Position numbers and translations under genes: made by a program | The notes under the pieces: generated by a model | Told to the model about the DNA's origin: nothing | Seen by the model: the letters and a program-made list of their open reading frames with translations, nothing else | Databases searched by the model: none | From: Whitmania pigra | Lineage: Eukaryota; Annelida; Clitellata; Hirudinida; Haemopidae | Direction of reading: 5' to 3' | NCBI GenBank assembly: GCA_021613335.1 | Contig: JAJTWR010000269.1 | Coordinates: 240,001-304,000, forward strand | Length of the DNA stretch: 64,000 nt | In this document: one piece after another, positions 1-13,000 of the stretch | Layout: every line of letters begins with the position of its first letter | How positions within the stretch are numbered: position 1 is the first letter of the stretch

Positions 1-17
1 AAAATTACGTCCAACCA

Positions 18-129
18 TTAATTTAGCAATACAGAAATCAGAGATTTCGTGCGTCTGCTCAGATGTTCATCCTCACTATTCTTCCTCGGCCTTGCTATCG
101 TTTCGTCCAGCGTCATCAGCTCGTGAACA
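18..129 (-). CDS. possible terminal exon of an unidentified gene (weak)
   Basis: A minus-strand open frame follows a plausible 3' splice site (TTAATAG just above 129) and encodes about 37 residues, beginning VHELMTLDETIARP, before a TAA stop at 18-20. The composition looks protein-like (charged, no low complexity). I recognise no family and see no partner exon in the window, so it could be chance. It would fit the last coding exon of a gene running in from the right, with no visible support for that. Confidence 0.2.
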
Positions 130-474
130 CTATTAACAATTTTGAAAATTAACATTTTATACTTATCTCTAACAAAATTATTGAATATAGGTTTTAAAAT
201 GTGGCATTGATTCGAACCTTGCTATGGAGTACTGCGTTAGTAAACCTTATGTAACAGACATGGCTAGATATTTAAAAAAGAAGGTTAAGAAATATTTTAA
301 ATCTCGAGATATAAAACTTTGTGTCGCACAAGCTCGTAGCCAGAAAATGATTTCTGGGATTCGTTTTTCTTATTTTCAAAATCAAAATCAAAATCAAATG
401 ACAATAATAATAAGTAAAGATGGTTTTAAGATTTTATGATTGTGTGATGTTACTTTAATCTATAAAATTTACAA

Positions 475-566
475 TTAAAATCTTTTTTTTTAATATTTCG
501 GTTTGAACCCGTGACCCTTTAAATACGGACCTGCTCTCACAAATACTGTCACGCTGACCCATTAAA
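475..566 (-). repeat. tRNA-derived SINE-like sequence
   Basis: On the minus strand the sequence has a box A-like stretch (TGGGTCAGCGTGACAG) followed about 40 bases later by a good box B (GGGTTCAAACC), then an A-rich end. The putative acceptor arms (GGTATTT and AAATATT) could pair with two G-U pairs, but the T stem pairs poorly. A functional tRNA is therefore unlikely. It is better read as a tRNA-derived SINE head or a decayed tRNA pseudogene. It abuts the target site of the hAT element that begins at 578. Confidence 0.4.
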
Positions 567-577
567 TACCAGAATGT

Positions 578-1340
578 CAGTGATGCCGAATACTTAAGTA
601 CATTTGTTGTACTTGAGTATATATACTTAAGTCTTTTCACGATTAGTAAGTACATTTGAATTACGGCTAAGTACTTTTAAGTTTTCTATTTTTTTTAAAA
701 TAAAAGTACTAATGTATTGATTTCTAATCTTTGGCGTTTCCTTTACTATATACCTGTCGGGTGCTGGACTACATAACGATAGTGGAAGCAGTTCAGAACC
801 TGAATGATCCATCACACTACATGATTCAGCTGAGCAGCTGAGCACAGATGTGTTTTTTTTTATAATTTATATAATTTTGTTAATAACTTACAATTTCTTG
901 CCATTCCATGTAGGTATCCAGCAGTCAAAAAAGTATTTCTCAAGCTCAACACAACCATTCCATCATCTGCACCTGTTGAAAGGCTATTCAGTCAAGCTGG
1001 TCTTATACTGACTCCTCAGCGTAACAGACTCTGTGACAAATATTTTGAAACACTGCTTCTTTTAAAGAATAATAAACAATTTTATTGAGAAATGTAAATT
1101 CTGTTACACTTGTCTTAACATTGTATTGAAGATAACGAATATTATTTCTGATCAACGAAGGTCCCCAAAAGTACTTGTACTTAAGTTTAAGTACATTCAA
1201 AAATACTTGTACTTAAATACATTGTCTACAGCGTACTTCTACCTGTACTTATAACCGGGTTATATACTTCATATACTTCAGACCCGGGTACTTTGTACCT
1301 ATACTTAAGTACATTTTTGGAGTACTTACGGCAATTACTG
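578..1340 (+). mobile_element. decayed, internally deleted hAT transposon
   Basis: The element is bounded by imperfect inverted ends (CAGTGATGCCG and, reverse-complemented, CAGTAATTGCCG) and flanked by near-identical 8-bp duplications: CAGAATGT at 570-577 and CTGAATGT at 1341-1348. The interior (about 910-1085) encodes the hAT C-terminal dimerisation region, with the signature PSSAPVERLFSQAG followed by a conserved NRL..K/D..E.LLLLKN segment, which ends at a stop. The rest of the transposase is missing. The subterminal regions carry many copies of a palindromic AAGTACTTAAGTAC-like motif, as hAT transposase-binding regions often do. It is non-autonomous. Boundaries rest on the TSD and TIR match. 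Confidence 0.75.
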
Positions 1341-1348
1341 CTGAATGT

Positions 1349-3230
<1,882 letters not shown>

Positions 3231-3236
3231 TTTATT
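3231..3236 (-). terminator. AATAAA polyadenylation signal of the septin gene
   Basis: AATAAA on the minus strand, 36 bases after the septin stop codon. This is the usual position for the cleavage signal. Confidence 0.6.
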
Positions 3237-3271
3237 AAATCTGATTATTCATGAGGGCAAGGGGGAGGAGC

Positions 3272-4629
3272 TTAGAGGATCTTGTTCATTCTGTTCTCTC
3301 CTTTTGACATTGCCAGTTGGGATTGCATCTTCATCAGCATCTCTTGCATCTTTTGAATCTGATTTGATTTAATCAATTTTGTATTTAACCTTCATAATAA
3401 CCACAACAACAACAACAATAATAATAATAATAAATAAAAATAATAACAATATAATAATAATATTATAAATAATATATAATAATATCATAATAAATAAATA
3501 AATAATAAAATAATAATAAGAACCTCTTCTTCTTTCTGCTTCAGGAGGACATCAGCCTCTGTGGCATTGCTGAAGTTATAAGATAAAATATATCATAACT
3601 TTATCATTATAACTTTATCATCATCATCATCATCACTACCACCCCCATCACCTTAATCATCATCATCATTAACAAGACCTCCACTGATATTACCATAAAG
3701 CCAATGTGGCAACATGAAACCAGCCATGACTTGACTAAACCAGCAACATCAAGAGTGTTGTGGTTGTGTAACAGTTAGTTAGTAGTAGCATTATTATATA
3801 ATTAGTTTAATATAATAATAATAATCAGTATCTTTCATTTGTTACCACTAAGTATCAGTTTGTAAGGTTTGTAAGACATTCCTTTCATTATACCCAATCT
3901 ATCTTCTAGTTAGTCTCTCATACTTTCTATAGTTTAAGTGTAGCAATAAACGAACATAATAGTAAAGATGTACAATTAATAATTATAATATATTATACAA
4001 TGAAAAGGAATGTTCAGTCAATCACACTTTTAGGTTTACCATCCACCAATCCACTCACCTGTAACCTACTGACTTACCTGTCATTCATTCACCCATACAT
4101 CCATTCACTCATCCATCTACTTATCCTTCGACCATTCGCTCATCCATTCACTCATCCTGTATCATTCGTTCAACAGCCATCCGTTCATCCGTAATACCTG
4201 TAGACGTGTTCCTCCTTAATCCTGCTGGCCCTGTAGTTTTCGTAATGAATGTCCCTCGTCACGTCCTTCAGATCCTGCATGTGCGTGCTGTGGGTAAGTC
4301 ATGCATAAACATGAGCACAACGAATATTTAATACATTCACAACTCAAATTTATCTTTATAGAGAAGGTGTTGAATATTAGAATTTGTTGCTTACTATTAA
4401 AAAGAATGAGTAGAACTTATTATGAATATTATATTATTACAAATTAATTAAATCATCAGATAACAAAATTAATTAAATAATATAATTAGCATAATTAATG
4501 CTTCCATGGCAACCACCTGACGAGGAACTGCCTCAACTTCGTGGAGTCGGAATGCCTCGGGCTGTCGACTGAAAAGAAAAGGATTTGAATTTGTTGGGGA
4601 TTTGCATCAATTAACTTTATTATTACAGC

Positions 4630-4660
<31 letters not shown>

Positions 4661-5645
4661 GCCAGACTCAGCTATTCATTACTTAACGAATAATCAGATA
4701 AGAAATAATCAGAATGATAACTCATTGTAGCATATTAATTTGAAACAATAACAACAACAATTTCAAAGATGTTATACATTCAACTGGAAATAATTAAGAA
4801 TCGAGTAAGCTCTACAAAAGGTGAATACAGTTACTACGAATCGCTTGGCAATAACTCGCAGATCGTGAGTTCAAAACCCACCTTCGACCACACCCCACGG
4901 GTAAACCCTGCCCTTGACCTTCTTCCCGTTGACCTCCACAAAGGTGTTGCTTCCAACCACGGCAAAAGGAATAAGACTCTGATAGGTGGATGGACAGACA
5001 GATAATGTGATGTTGGCAAGGGATGGTATCAGTAGTGATAATAATGATGGTGATGATGGTGGTGGTGATGATGGTGGTGGTAATGATTATGAGGGTAATA
5101 ACAACAATGATGATGGCAGTGAGGATAATAATGATGATGATGATGATGATGATGATTATGGTGATGTTGGTGGCAATGATAATGATGTCGCCTGACCCTT
5201 AGTTCATCATCTCTCTTCTTCACTTCATCGTCTTCATCGCTATCGCACTGGGGAAGCTCGTAAATCTTGATCTTATGTCTCTCCACGTCCTCCATAACCT
5301 AATAAGAGGACATAACTATCATCACCCTCATCATCATCACCACCATCACTACCATCATCATCATCATCATCAACATAATCACCATCATCATCATCATAAT
5401 CATCATCATCATTATCATTATCACCTTGATTTTCAGTCTTTGCAGTTCCTGAGCAGTGAGTGTATCTGCCTTGGCGATGATGGGAATGATGTTGACCTTG
5501 TTGTGGATTCTCTTCATGAACTCCACGTCCAACTGCTGGAGCCTGTTGATGATGATGATGATGTTGTTGTTGATGATGATGATGGTGTTGTTGGAGATGT
5601 TGTTGTTGTTGTTGATGATGATGGTGCTGTAGAAGATGCTGTTGT

Positions 5646-5677
<32 letters not shown>

Positions 5678-6001
5678 TTGTTGTAGAAGATGTTGTCAAT
5701 AATGTTGTTGATGAAGCTGACAGTTGTTGTTGAGGTTGTGGATGTGGATGTAATTGTCGCGATAACAACTTTCAACAATTTTTAATTATTATTCAAAGTG
5801 AAACATGGAATTACATACAATAATTCCTTATAATAATAATGACAATGGTGATAATAACATTTAATGATACGGATAATTACAAAACAATAAAATACTACAA
5901 AAACAATAACAATAATGTTAATAATGATGATAACAATGATGACGATGATGATGATGATAATAATAATAATAATAATAATATAATAATAATAATAATAATA
6001 A

Positions 6002-6039
<38 letters not shown>

Positions 6040-6862
6040 TAATAAGTGCTGGAAACAACTTTCTTGAGAAATGTTATGAAATTATGAGAACGGCCAAGAG
6101 GATTTGATACGGAATAACAAACATACAAATAATATAGAAATGTTATAATTAATAAAATATTAGAATAAATAAGTTACATGCAATAACCTTTAACATCGTA
6201 AACATATTATCTTACTGCAGTTTAAATAAATAATTATGGCAAAATTTTAAAAATATTAAAAATAATCTTCATCTATTTTTGTCGTCATTATCATTCTCCA
6301 ATAGAAAAATAGTACCGAAAATATCTCAGCCACTCAGCCTTGACAACCTGGCGCTAATTAAGAGCATCCAAACTCATTTCCTTATTTGCCTCCGTGTCCA
6401 CTCATTCATTCATTCTTTACACTCATTCATTCGTTCAATCAATTCCATTCATTCACCTATCTTGAGATTAATGAAACCATTCAAAAATGTTCTCGTCCAT
6501 CCATCTGTCATTCATCCATCTGTCCCACATCCATCCAGCCACCCTTCATCCATCCATCCATCCATCGCCCCTTCATTCATCCATCCATCAATTCATCCGC
6601 AAATCCGTCCGTCATTTCACTCACCCCCTTCCGACTGGTGACAGGAAGTAGAGACAGCAGTGGACCCTGTTGTCCTGAATGTTCCTCCTGTTGATTCCAC
6701 TCTCGTCCTCCAGGTACTGGTGGAATTGGTGCAAGATGTAGTCCTCTATTGGCTGCCATCTGATGATGATGATGATGGTGGTAGTGATGATGATTGATGA
6801 TTGTATTGACGACGATGATGAAAGTAAGGACTGTTGGCTGCCACCTGATGATGATGATGATG

Positions 6863-6942
<80 letters not shown>

Positions 6943-7181
6943 GTTGTGTTGGTGACCATTGATGATTGCACTGATGACGACGATGATGAAAGTAATGACG
7001 ACGTTTCGAGACAAATTCACCCACGCGTCGTTCGAGTCGATGGCATCGCCGAATCCCGGGGTGTCGATGATGGTCAGTCGCAGTTTGACACCATGTTCCT
7101 CGATCTCCAGGTACCTCTTCTCGATCCTCATGGTCCTTGTCAGGTGGTCTAATGTAATAATTATTGTGAATAATAATTACG

Positions 7182-7212
<31 letters not shown>

Positions 7213-7246
7213 TAACAATAATAATAATAACAACAACAATAACAAC

Positions 7247-7278
<32 letters not shown>

Positions 7279-9617
7279 CTAATGGTAATTCCAATGAATA
7301 ATTTAATGATGCTAACAGTATAATCGCGAACACAATTACACCCGAACACAACAATTACAATCGCTGCTCAATTCCTAAGACACGTCAGGGAAACTCACTT
7401 TTCGACTTCGTGGAATTCTCAAAAAAAAAAGTTAAAATAACTGCAAACATCTTACATCAAGCTGCTCTGGGAGTACGTTGAAAATAGAGATAAAAACAAA
7501 AATATCTAGAAAAAATAAATTATTATCATTTGCTATTATTAATATTATTATTATTATTATTATATTATTGAGAACATTCCAATCTGGTGCCTGTTCCCAT
7601 GCAACATTCAATGAAACGGAACACAACACGATTCTAACTGACAGTGGAATGCTGTGGAATGGGAACATGAGGTTATTTTTGCAAGTCATTAATATTCAAG
7701 ACATGACACTCGAGATATATGAGGTATGATATATCATGATACGGAGATATGATATATCGAGATATGGAGATATGATATATCGAGATATGGAGATATGATA
7801 TATCGAGATGAACCTATCATCCAGGTGTTTTGTTTGGAGCGAACTTAATCACATTCCTGAGGCGCATCCAGGTATTTTGAGTTGGAAAATTTGATTTTTA
7901 AAAGTCTTTTTTAAAAGTTTTTGGTCTTTTTAAGATATAGATATACTTAAAACCAATTAATAACGTAAATTTATCCATTAATTTTCTTTTTTTTATAAAT
8001 TGTTTGTTTAATATCGAGATATCAACAATTAAAACCAGCTAATAAATAATGATTTATCCATTATTTTATATTTTTAATTAACAATTCCGAGAAAATGGGG
8101 GCAGGTTAGAACCTCTAAATCACCCGTGGTTATGCCACCGATGCAGGAAGAAGCAATTTACTATGTCAACTGAACACATTGCTAAACAACCACAACGACA
8201 ACATTCAAAGAAAACACTAATACTGACACCGACAGACCAATATCCACCGATAAATGGCACATCGGCAGACCACGGGGAGTTGGCTAATTAGGGGTTCTTC
8301 GAAAATCCATGAAAATCAAAAATAGCTTTTTACCCTCCACGTCCGGTGTCCTCTTGTCGCAGTAGAGGTCCTTGTTGAAGAACATGCTGGTTATCAGAGT
8401 CGACTTTCCAAGCCCCGATTGACCTTCGAATGGATGGGAGAGATTTTGTCTCAATCGACATTTGCATCGCTGGGTAGAGGTGCGAGCGGGCGGGTGGAAA
8501 TCACGACGACAGTGATGATGGTGACGGAGGTAATAGCAATATTTATTATGATATAGGGAAGATTATGTTAATGATGGTGAAGGTGGTAATGATGATCGTG
8601 ACTTTTAAGAGAATCGGGATGTTATGATGCTGATGAGGCATTGGTCACTTATGTAATATGTTTAAAGATTCAAATTGCCTCTGTCATCATCATCGGCATG
8701 AATATTAATGACTATCATCATCATCGGCATGAATATTAATGACTATCATCATCATCACCCACCAACAACCATGAGTGTAAAGTCGAATCCCTTCTTAATG
8801 GCCTTCCTGTGTATCTGTTCGGGTAAACATGCAAATCCGAGGTTTTCAGAATCGTCCTGCGAGGTGCCAACGTGGAAGGTTAAGCAATTATAATGGTACG
8901 ATGGCTGTTCATCTAATTTACTGGTTAAAAAATTTACATTTTCTATTAAAACAGTTAAATTACATTAATAATAATATAATAATAACAATAGTAATCAGTT
9001 TATCTTTTCATTCCCAGCTTAATAATGACATCATTGCATTATATTGTTGTTTAAGTTTTCATTTTAGTTGTCTAACAACATTAAATGCAACATTAAAATA
9101 ACCACAAGTAAAATTAAATTGATAATTACATTAATTATAAGCTTTACAACTCCAAATATTATTGTCAGTAATGGCCTACTGCATTCTTAGGAACAAAAAA
9201 ACAACTAACTTCATCATATTTGGTATCATATCCAGTTCTTGCACTCAATGGTTTTGGGGAATGGCCCCTATTTCCATCCGTAGCGATCCTGGAAACGTAA
9301 GAGGTAGTGTCGCGCACTGGAGTGGAAGTCATGGTGACGCTCGACCTAGTGGAAATTTCTTCCCTGTCCTTAGAGACGTTCGTTGAAGTCTGATGAAGCG
9401 ATGGCGATCTTGCAATGTCTTTGACGCTCTGGACAGTTACAAGCGACGATGTCGAGGTTTTGTGCGCCGCGGGACTCGTCTGGTGGCTGGTCAGAGGAGC
9501 CGAGTGAGTATTTAAAGGTACGACACTGCTATCAAAGGCTTCGGCCTCTGCCCTCCTAGCTCTAAGTTCTGCCAATCGCTGGGATGTGAATTCCGACAGA
9601 CCGACTTTGCGAGACAT
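3272..9617 (-). CDS. septin (SEPT2/4/5-like), 12 exons
   Basis: Septins are GTP-binding proteins that form hetero-oligomeric filaments at the cortex, cleavage furrow and ciliary base. Exons 5'->3' (minus): 9617-9210, 8856-8763, 8423-8334, 7148-7021, 6752-6625, 5542-5425, 5298-5197, 4978-4882, 4568-4517, 4287-4198, 3569-3524, 3358-3272, giving 479 residues. Visible motifs are the polybasic start of the core ([13 protein letters not shown]), the G1 loop [10 protein letters not shown]3 DTPGFGD, G4 AKAD, the septin-unique element (FAVVGSN, GRVYPWG), and a short C-terminal coiled coil ending in a Met/Gln-rich tail like SEPT2. Exon 1 encodes a 136-residue Ser/Thr-rich extension before the core. It joins the next exon in frame through a GTTAGT donor, but its assignment to this gene is inferred. 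Exon 5's acceptor (GGCAG before CCAATA) was chosen because it keeps frame. The gene is head-to-head with TAF1C. Confidence 0.93.
5960..6045. repeat. AAT microsatellite in septin intron 5
   Basis: AAT/GAT-rich tract between septin exons 5 and 6. It produces long poly-Ile, poly-Tyr and poly-Leu frames that are not coding. Confidence 0.85.
6845..6942. repeat. (GAT)n microsatellite next to a septin splice acceptor
   Basis: Nearly pure GAT array on the plus strand, so ATC on the sense strand of the septin gene. It lies in intron 4, about 95 bases upstream of exon 5. A second, shorter ATC stretch directly precedes exon 5. Confidence 0.9.
7180..7275. repeat. AAT/AAC microsatellite in septin intron 3
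   Basis: Interrupted AAT and AAC triplets just upstream (sense strand) of septin exon 4. Confidence 0.85.
7729..7808. repeat. about 23-bp tandem repeat rich in GATATATC palindromes
   Basis: About three head-to-tail copies of a 23-bp unit containing GATATATCGAGATATGGA, inside septin intron 3. Each unit contains the palindrome GATATATC. Confidence 0.75.
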
Positions 9618-10066
9618 GAATCACGAATTCGATAATGTAATCTAATGTATGCAAAACAGTCGTGGAAAGTTGTATGGTCTTTAAGCATCTGAGGCGCTTT
9701 GGCACAAACTAAACGCCGTCGCTCAGCTGTGATAATTGGTTAATTAAAGTCATCTTTAATAAGTGTTGTTTTTTTGTTTCTTTATCTTTTAATAATTTAA
9801 TGTCCAACTGTTAATATTAAAATATACAAAGTATGTAATAGTAATAAATATAAAGTTGTAATTTAAAATTTTTGGCAAATGGCGATAAAAAGTTAAAGAC
9901 ACGCGCGACAAACATTTAAATGCATTTGTCTTTTTATAAATTGTAACAAAACATTTTAATTATTAAATTTTCAAAACGTTGTATACACTTTAACATATCT
10001 GTGTTTCCAATTCAAACATCGATACGAGCGAAAGTGCCGGATGCACGGTGAATGTGAAAGCCACAA
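9618..10066. promoter_or_regulatory. shared intergenic region between septin and TAF1C start codons
   Basis: The two start codons diverge with 449 bases between them, so the 5' UTRs and core promoters of both genes must lie here or in unrecognised upstream exons. No TATA box stands out. The sequence is AT-rich. The bidirectional-promoter role is inferred from geometry. Confidence 0.5.
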
Positions 10067-13000
10067 ATGAATTACGATCAGGACCTGTTGCTTAATTTTC
10101 CAAAGTTTGATAATCCTCACGCGAGAGGCGCTCGAGAATACTTTTATGATTGCGGTACGCCGCTTTCGACAGATGTTGATTTACAAGAGCTTGAAGATGG
10201 AACTACTTGTGTCAATTTTTGTTATCAAAGGCAGTTGTCATGCAATAACACCAATCTCATTTTAATTCCCCGTGGTCCTTGCAGGCCAATCATTTCTCCC
10301 AATCCATGTTAGTCTAATTCTAATCTAATTTTGCGTTATGGATCTATGGATTCGATAATAATAAATATCAAATTTTTCATTTTGATTTTGAAAGGAGGAA
10401 ATTTTAAATTAAGCATTGCAGTGTAAATTTGATCTGATGTTCATGTCCGAGATCTCAACTGTTCTTTCAACAGTTTGCTTAATTCTGCCACACAATTTCC
10501 ATGCTGACAATTTTAGCAAAGTTTCGGTTGAACTGAAAATTGCTTTTTATGTTCATGTTTTCTCTGATTGGTTTGAGCGCATATTGCTAGTCGAGAATTT
10601 TATTAATGCGAAGTTCAGTTGTATCCTTAACTAACACTGCCGTAGACCTAATGGATTATTAGGAGGAGTAATTTTGTAAATTGGAGTTTTGTTCAAACTT
10701 TTAAATTTTTTTTGAAGACTGCAACGTTGCCGAAGAACCGTGCATGCATCGTCTGCTCCAAGAAGACAAACAGGTCGACGAACTGCTCAACTTTCTCACA
10801 TTTTTTGTTTCCCACTGCAAGGTTTGTTTTAATTTTAAATTAAAAAAATTTGTAAAAATTCTTAATGAAGTGGGTTACCTTTACATAATGCTTTATTAGA
10901 AATGTCTTGCATGTGATCAGTAAGCTATCGTTAAAAGTAAAGTTGAATTAAATTTGTTGAACCGAATAATCACAGCCCAATAATGTCAACAAAAGTTGAC
11001 TTCAAAATACCAACAATTGTCTGTCACCCCTCAAAACGCAATTTCATATTCCACCAAAACAAAAATATTCTAACCAATATTAAACAATGTCTCTCGTTTA
11101 AATATTCATTAACCCGCTATTGCCACGACCGTCTTAACCCTTGAACTCTGCTGCCATAGCGACCCAAGCGAAAGGTCATCCAGATGCTCAGGGAAAGGCT
11201 GGACAAGATCAGAAGCTTCAGAGAGGACTCCAAACGTGAGCAGACGCCAAACGACCACGACGCAGTACCTCACTTCATCTACGTCGATCAAAAGGATGAC
11301 AAGCGACTTCGGAGTCTGGCTGGTGTCGTCAAGCGCCAAAAGAATGTCTTCAGAGATTACAACCTCCTCTGGAAAAATGTTAATCGCCAGTTTATGCTAA
11401 TTAAGATAATTAATATTTGAATTATTACTTAAGTAAATCATTTATTCGTGTCTTAATAGACTCATTGGCTCCAAGCCTTTATTATGATCATTTCTAACAT
11501 CATTCATTAATAATTTACTGGTGTATGTACATAAAACATAATTTAATTACTAATTAATTTAAGCTTTTTAACATAATTTATGCAGAGCTACAATCCCTCG
11601 TACACAGGTGGCTGTGCATCCTTCCAGCCAATCGACGGACACAGAGAGGTCGTAGGGTCACTGGTTTTTCCGACGGGACGAAAAATGGATCGTCTAAGTG
11701 GGTTTTTTAGGCCTATTTACATACGACCTGACGAAATATTTGTAATTACACGAACTGTGTTTTATCTCGCACGGTTTAACGATTAATACTTCTGCCGTGT
11801 CTCACTAACCCAGCTGTGTAATGGGTACTGGCCAATGATGATGATAATAGTTCTTGACCTACTTGTAATCAGAACTATTTTTTTCTATGAGGCCTAAATC
11901 ATGTAGATGTTTATACGTTAATTGGTTGTTGTGTTATAGTACCGGGCGAGCTGCATAATTTGAGATCAGTGCCTCTCTGGATTGAATGTTCGTGAATTTA
12001 TTTTTAGCTTCGGGCGTTGTCTCCTTCAAGCACCGTTCCGAGTTGACGATGACGGAGAACGTCCGGTCGAGGCACAAAATGGGAGACATGGTGTTCCAGG
12101 TCGCCATGGAAACCGTGAAGAATCGAATATTCTGTACGTTTCCATCGTACCGAATGTGTCGCCGTTGTTGTCGTCATGCTCATTAACGTACTGTCACATG
12201 AATTATGATAATGACATCATTACAATCGTTATCATCATCATCATAAATTATGGTTCATCCTCAGTAATATTCATCATTTACATTTCAAGTCTGTTGCACG
12301 AATTATGATGATGATTATTCATCCATCGAAAGCTCATTGTCAGCTGTTCGCATCATTTCAGGTATGGCGAGGACCAATAGCAGCTTTTCCTTCTTCAGTC
12401 TCGAGGACGAGGGGTCAAAGTTGAACCACCTGGTGACCCCAGATTGGCCGAAAGGTCACACACTCTCCCATGTCGCCATTAGGTTTGATTCGGCTCCGAT
12501 GCCTATTCTAATGACACTACTTACGTGACATCACCACTATTGTTAATATTATTGTCGTTGTTGTTGTTGTTATTTTTATAATTAATTCTACCTAAAAAAT
12601 GAGCTTCTAGAATGAGGAGGCCTAATTATTAATAATTACAATTATTAATTATTACAATTATTAATTATTACAATTACTAATTATTATAATTATCCTGACT
12701 TGTATTGCAGTCCACACCTTTTGGGGGAGTTGCTTTTATCGTCACAAGATGGCAGCGTTTACCTCTGGTCCCTCGAGAGGAGGTAGTTGCCACGATCGTG
12801 ACGTCATTCTATTTATAGCCTCATGAATATTCCGAGCACATATTATATCACGACACTTTAAATCATCACCTAACCAGCAATAGAGAGATATACAAAGTGC
12901 CTGCACTAGACGACCCAATCGAGAGGGCAACCGTCGGCTACCCCACTCACAGTCACTTCACAGGCCACCCAAGGTGCTTCCTGGTCTCGACCATGGACAC

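Noticed and set aside
475..566. Functional tRNA gene
   Set aside because: Box A and B are present, but the T stem does not pair and the acceptor stem needs two G-U pairs; more likely a SINE or relic.
4000..4194. Frame with [11 protein letters not shown] repeats, also at 6279-6694
   Set aside because: Derived from CATC/CATT repeats within septin introns; no family, no splice support.
5275..5778. His-, Asp- or Ser-rich frames of 150-160 codons on both strands
   Set aside because: They are GAT/ATC repeats in septin introns 5-6; the true exons there (5542-5425 and 5298-5197) lie in a different, conserved frame.
9165..9209. Reading through the exon 1 donor of the septin to the stop at 9165
   Set aside because: The GTTAGT donor at 9209-9204 gives a phase-0 join to a well-conserved septin exon. 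Reading through would end the protein before the GTPase core.
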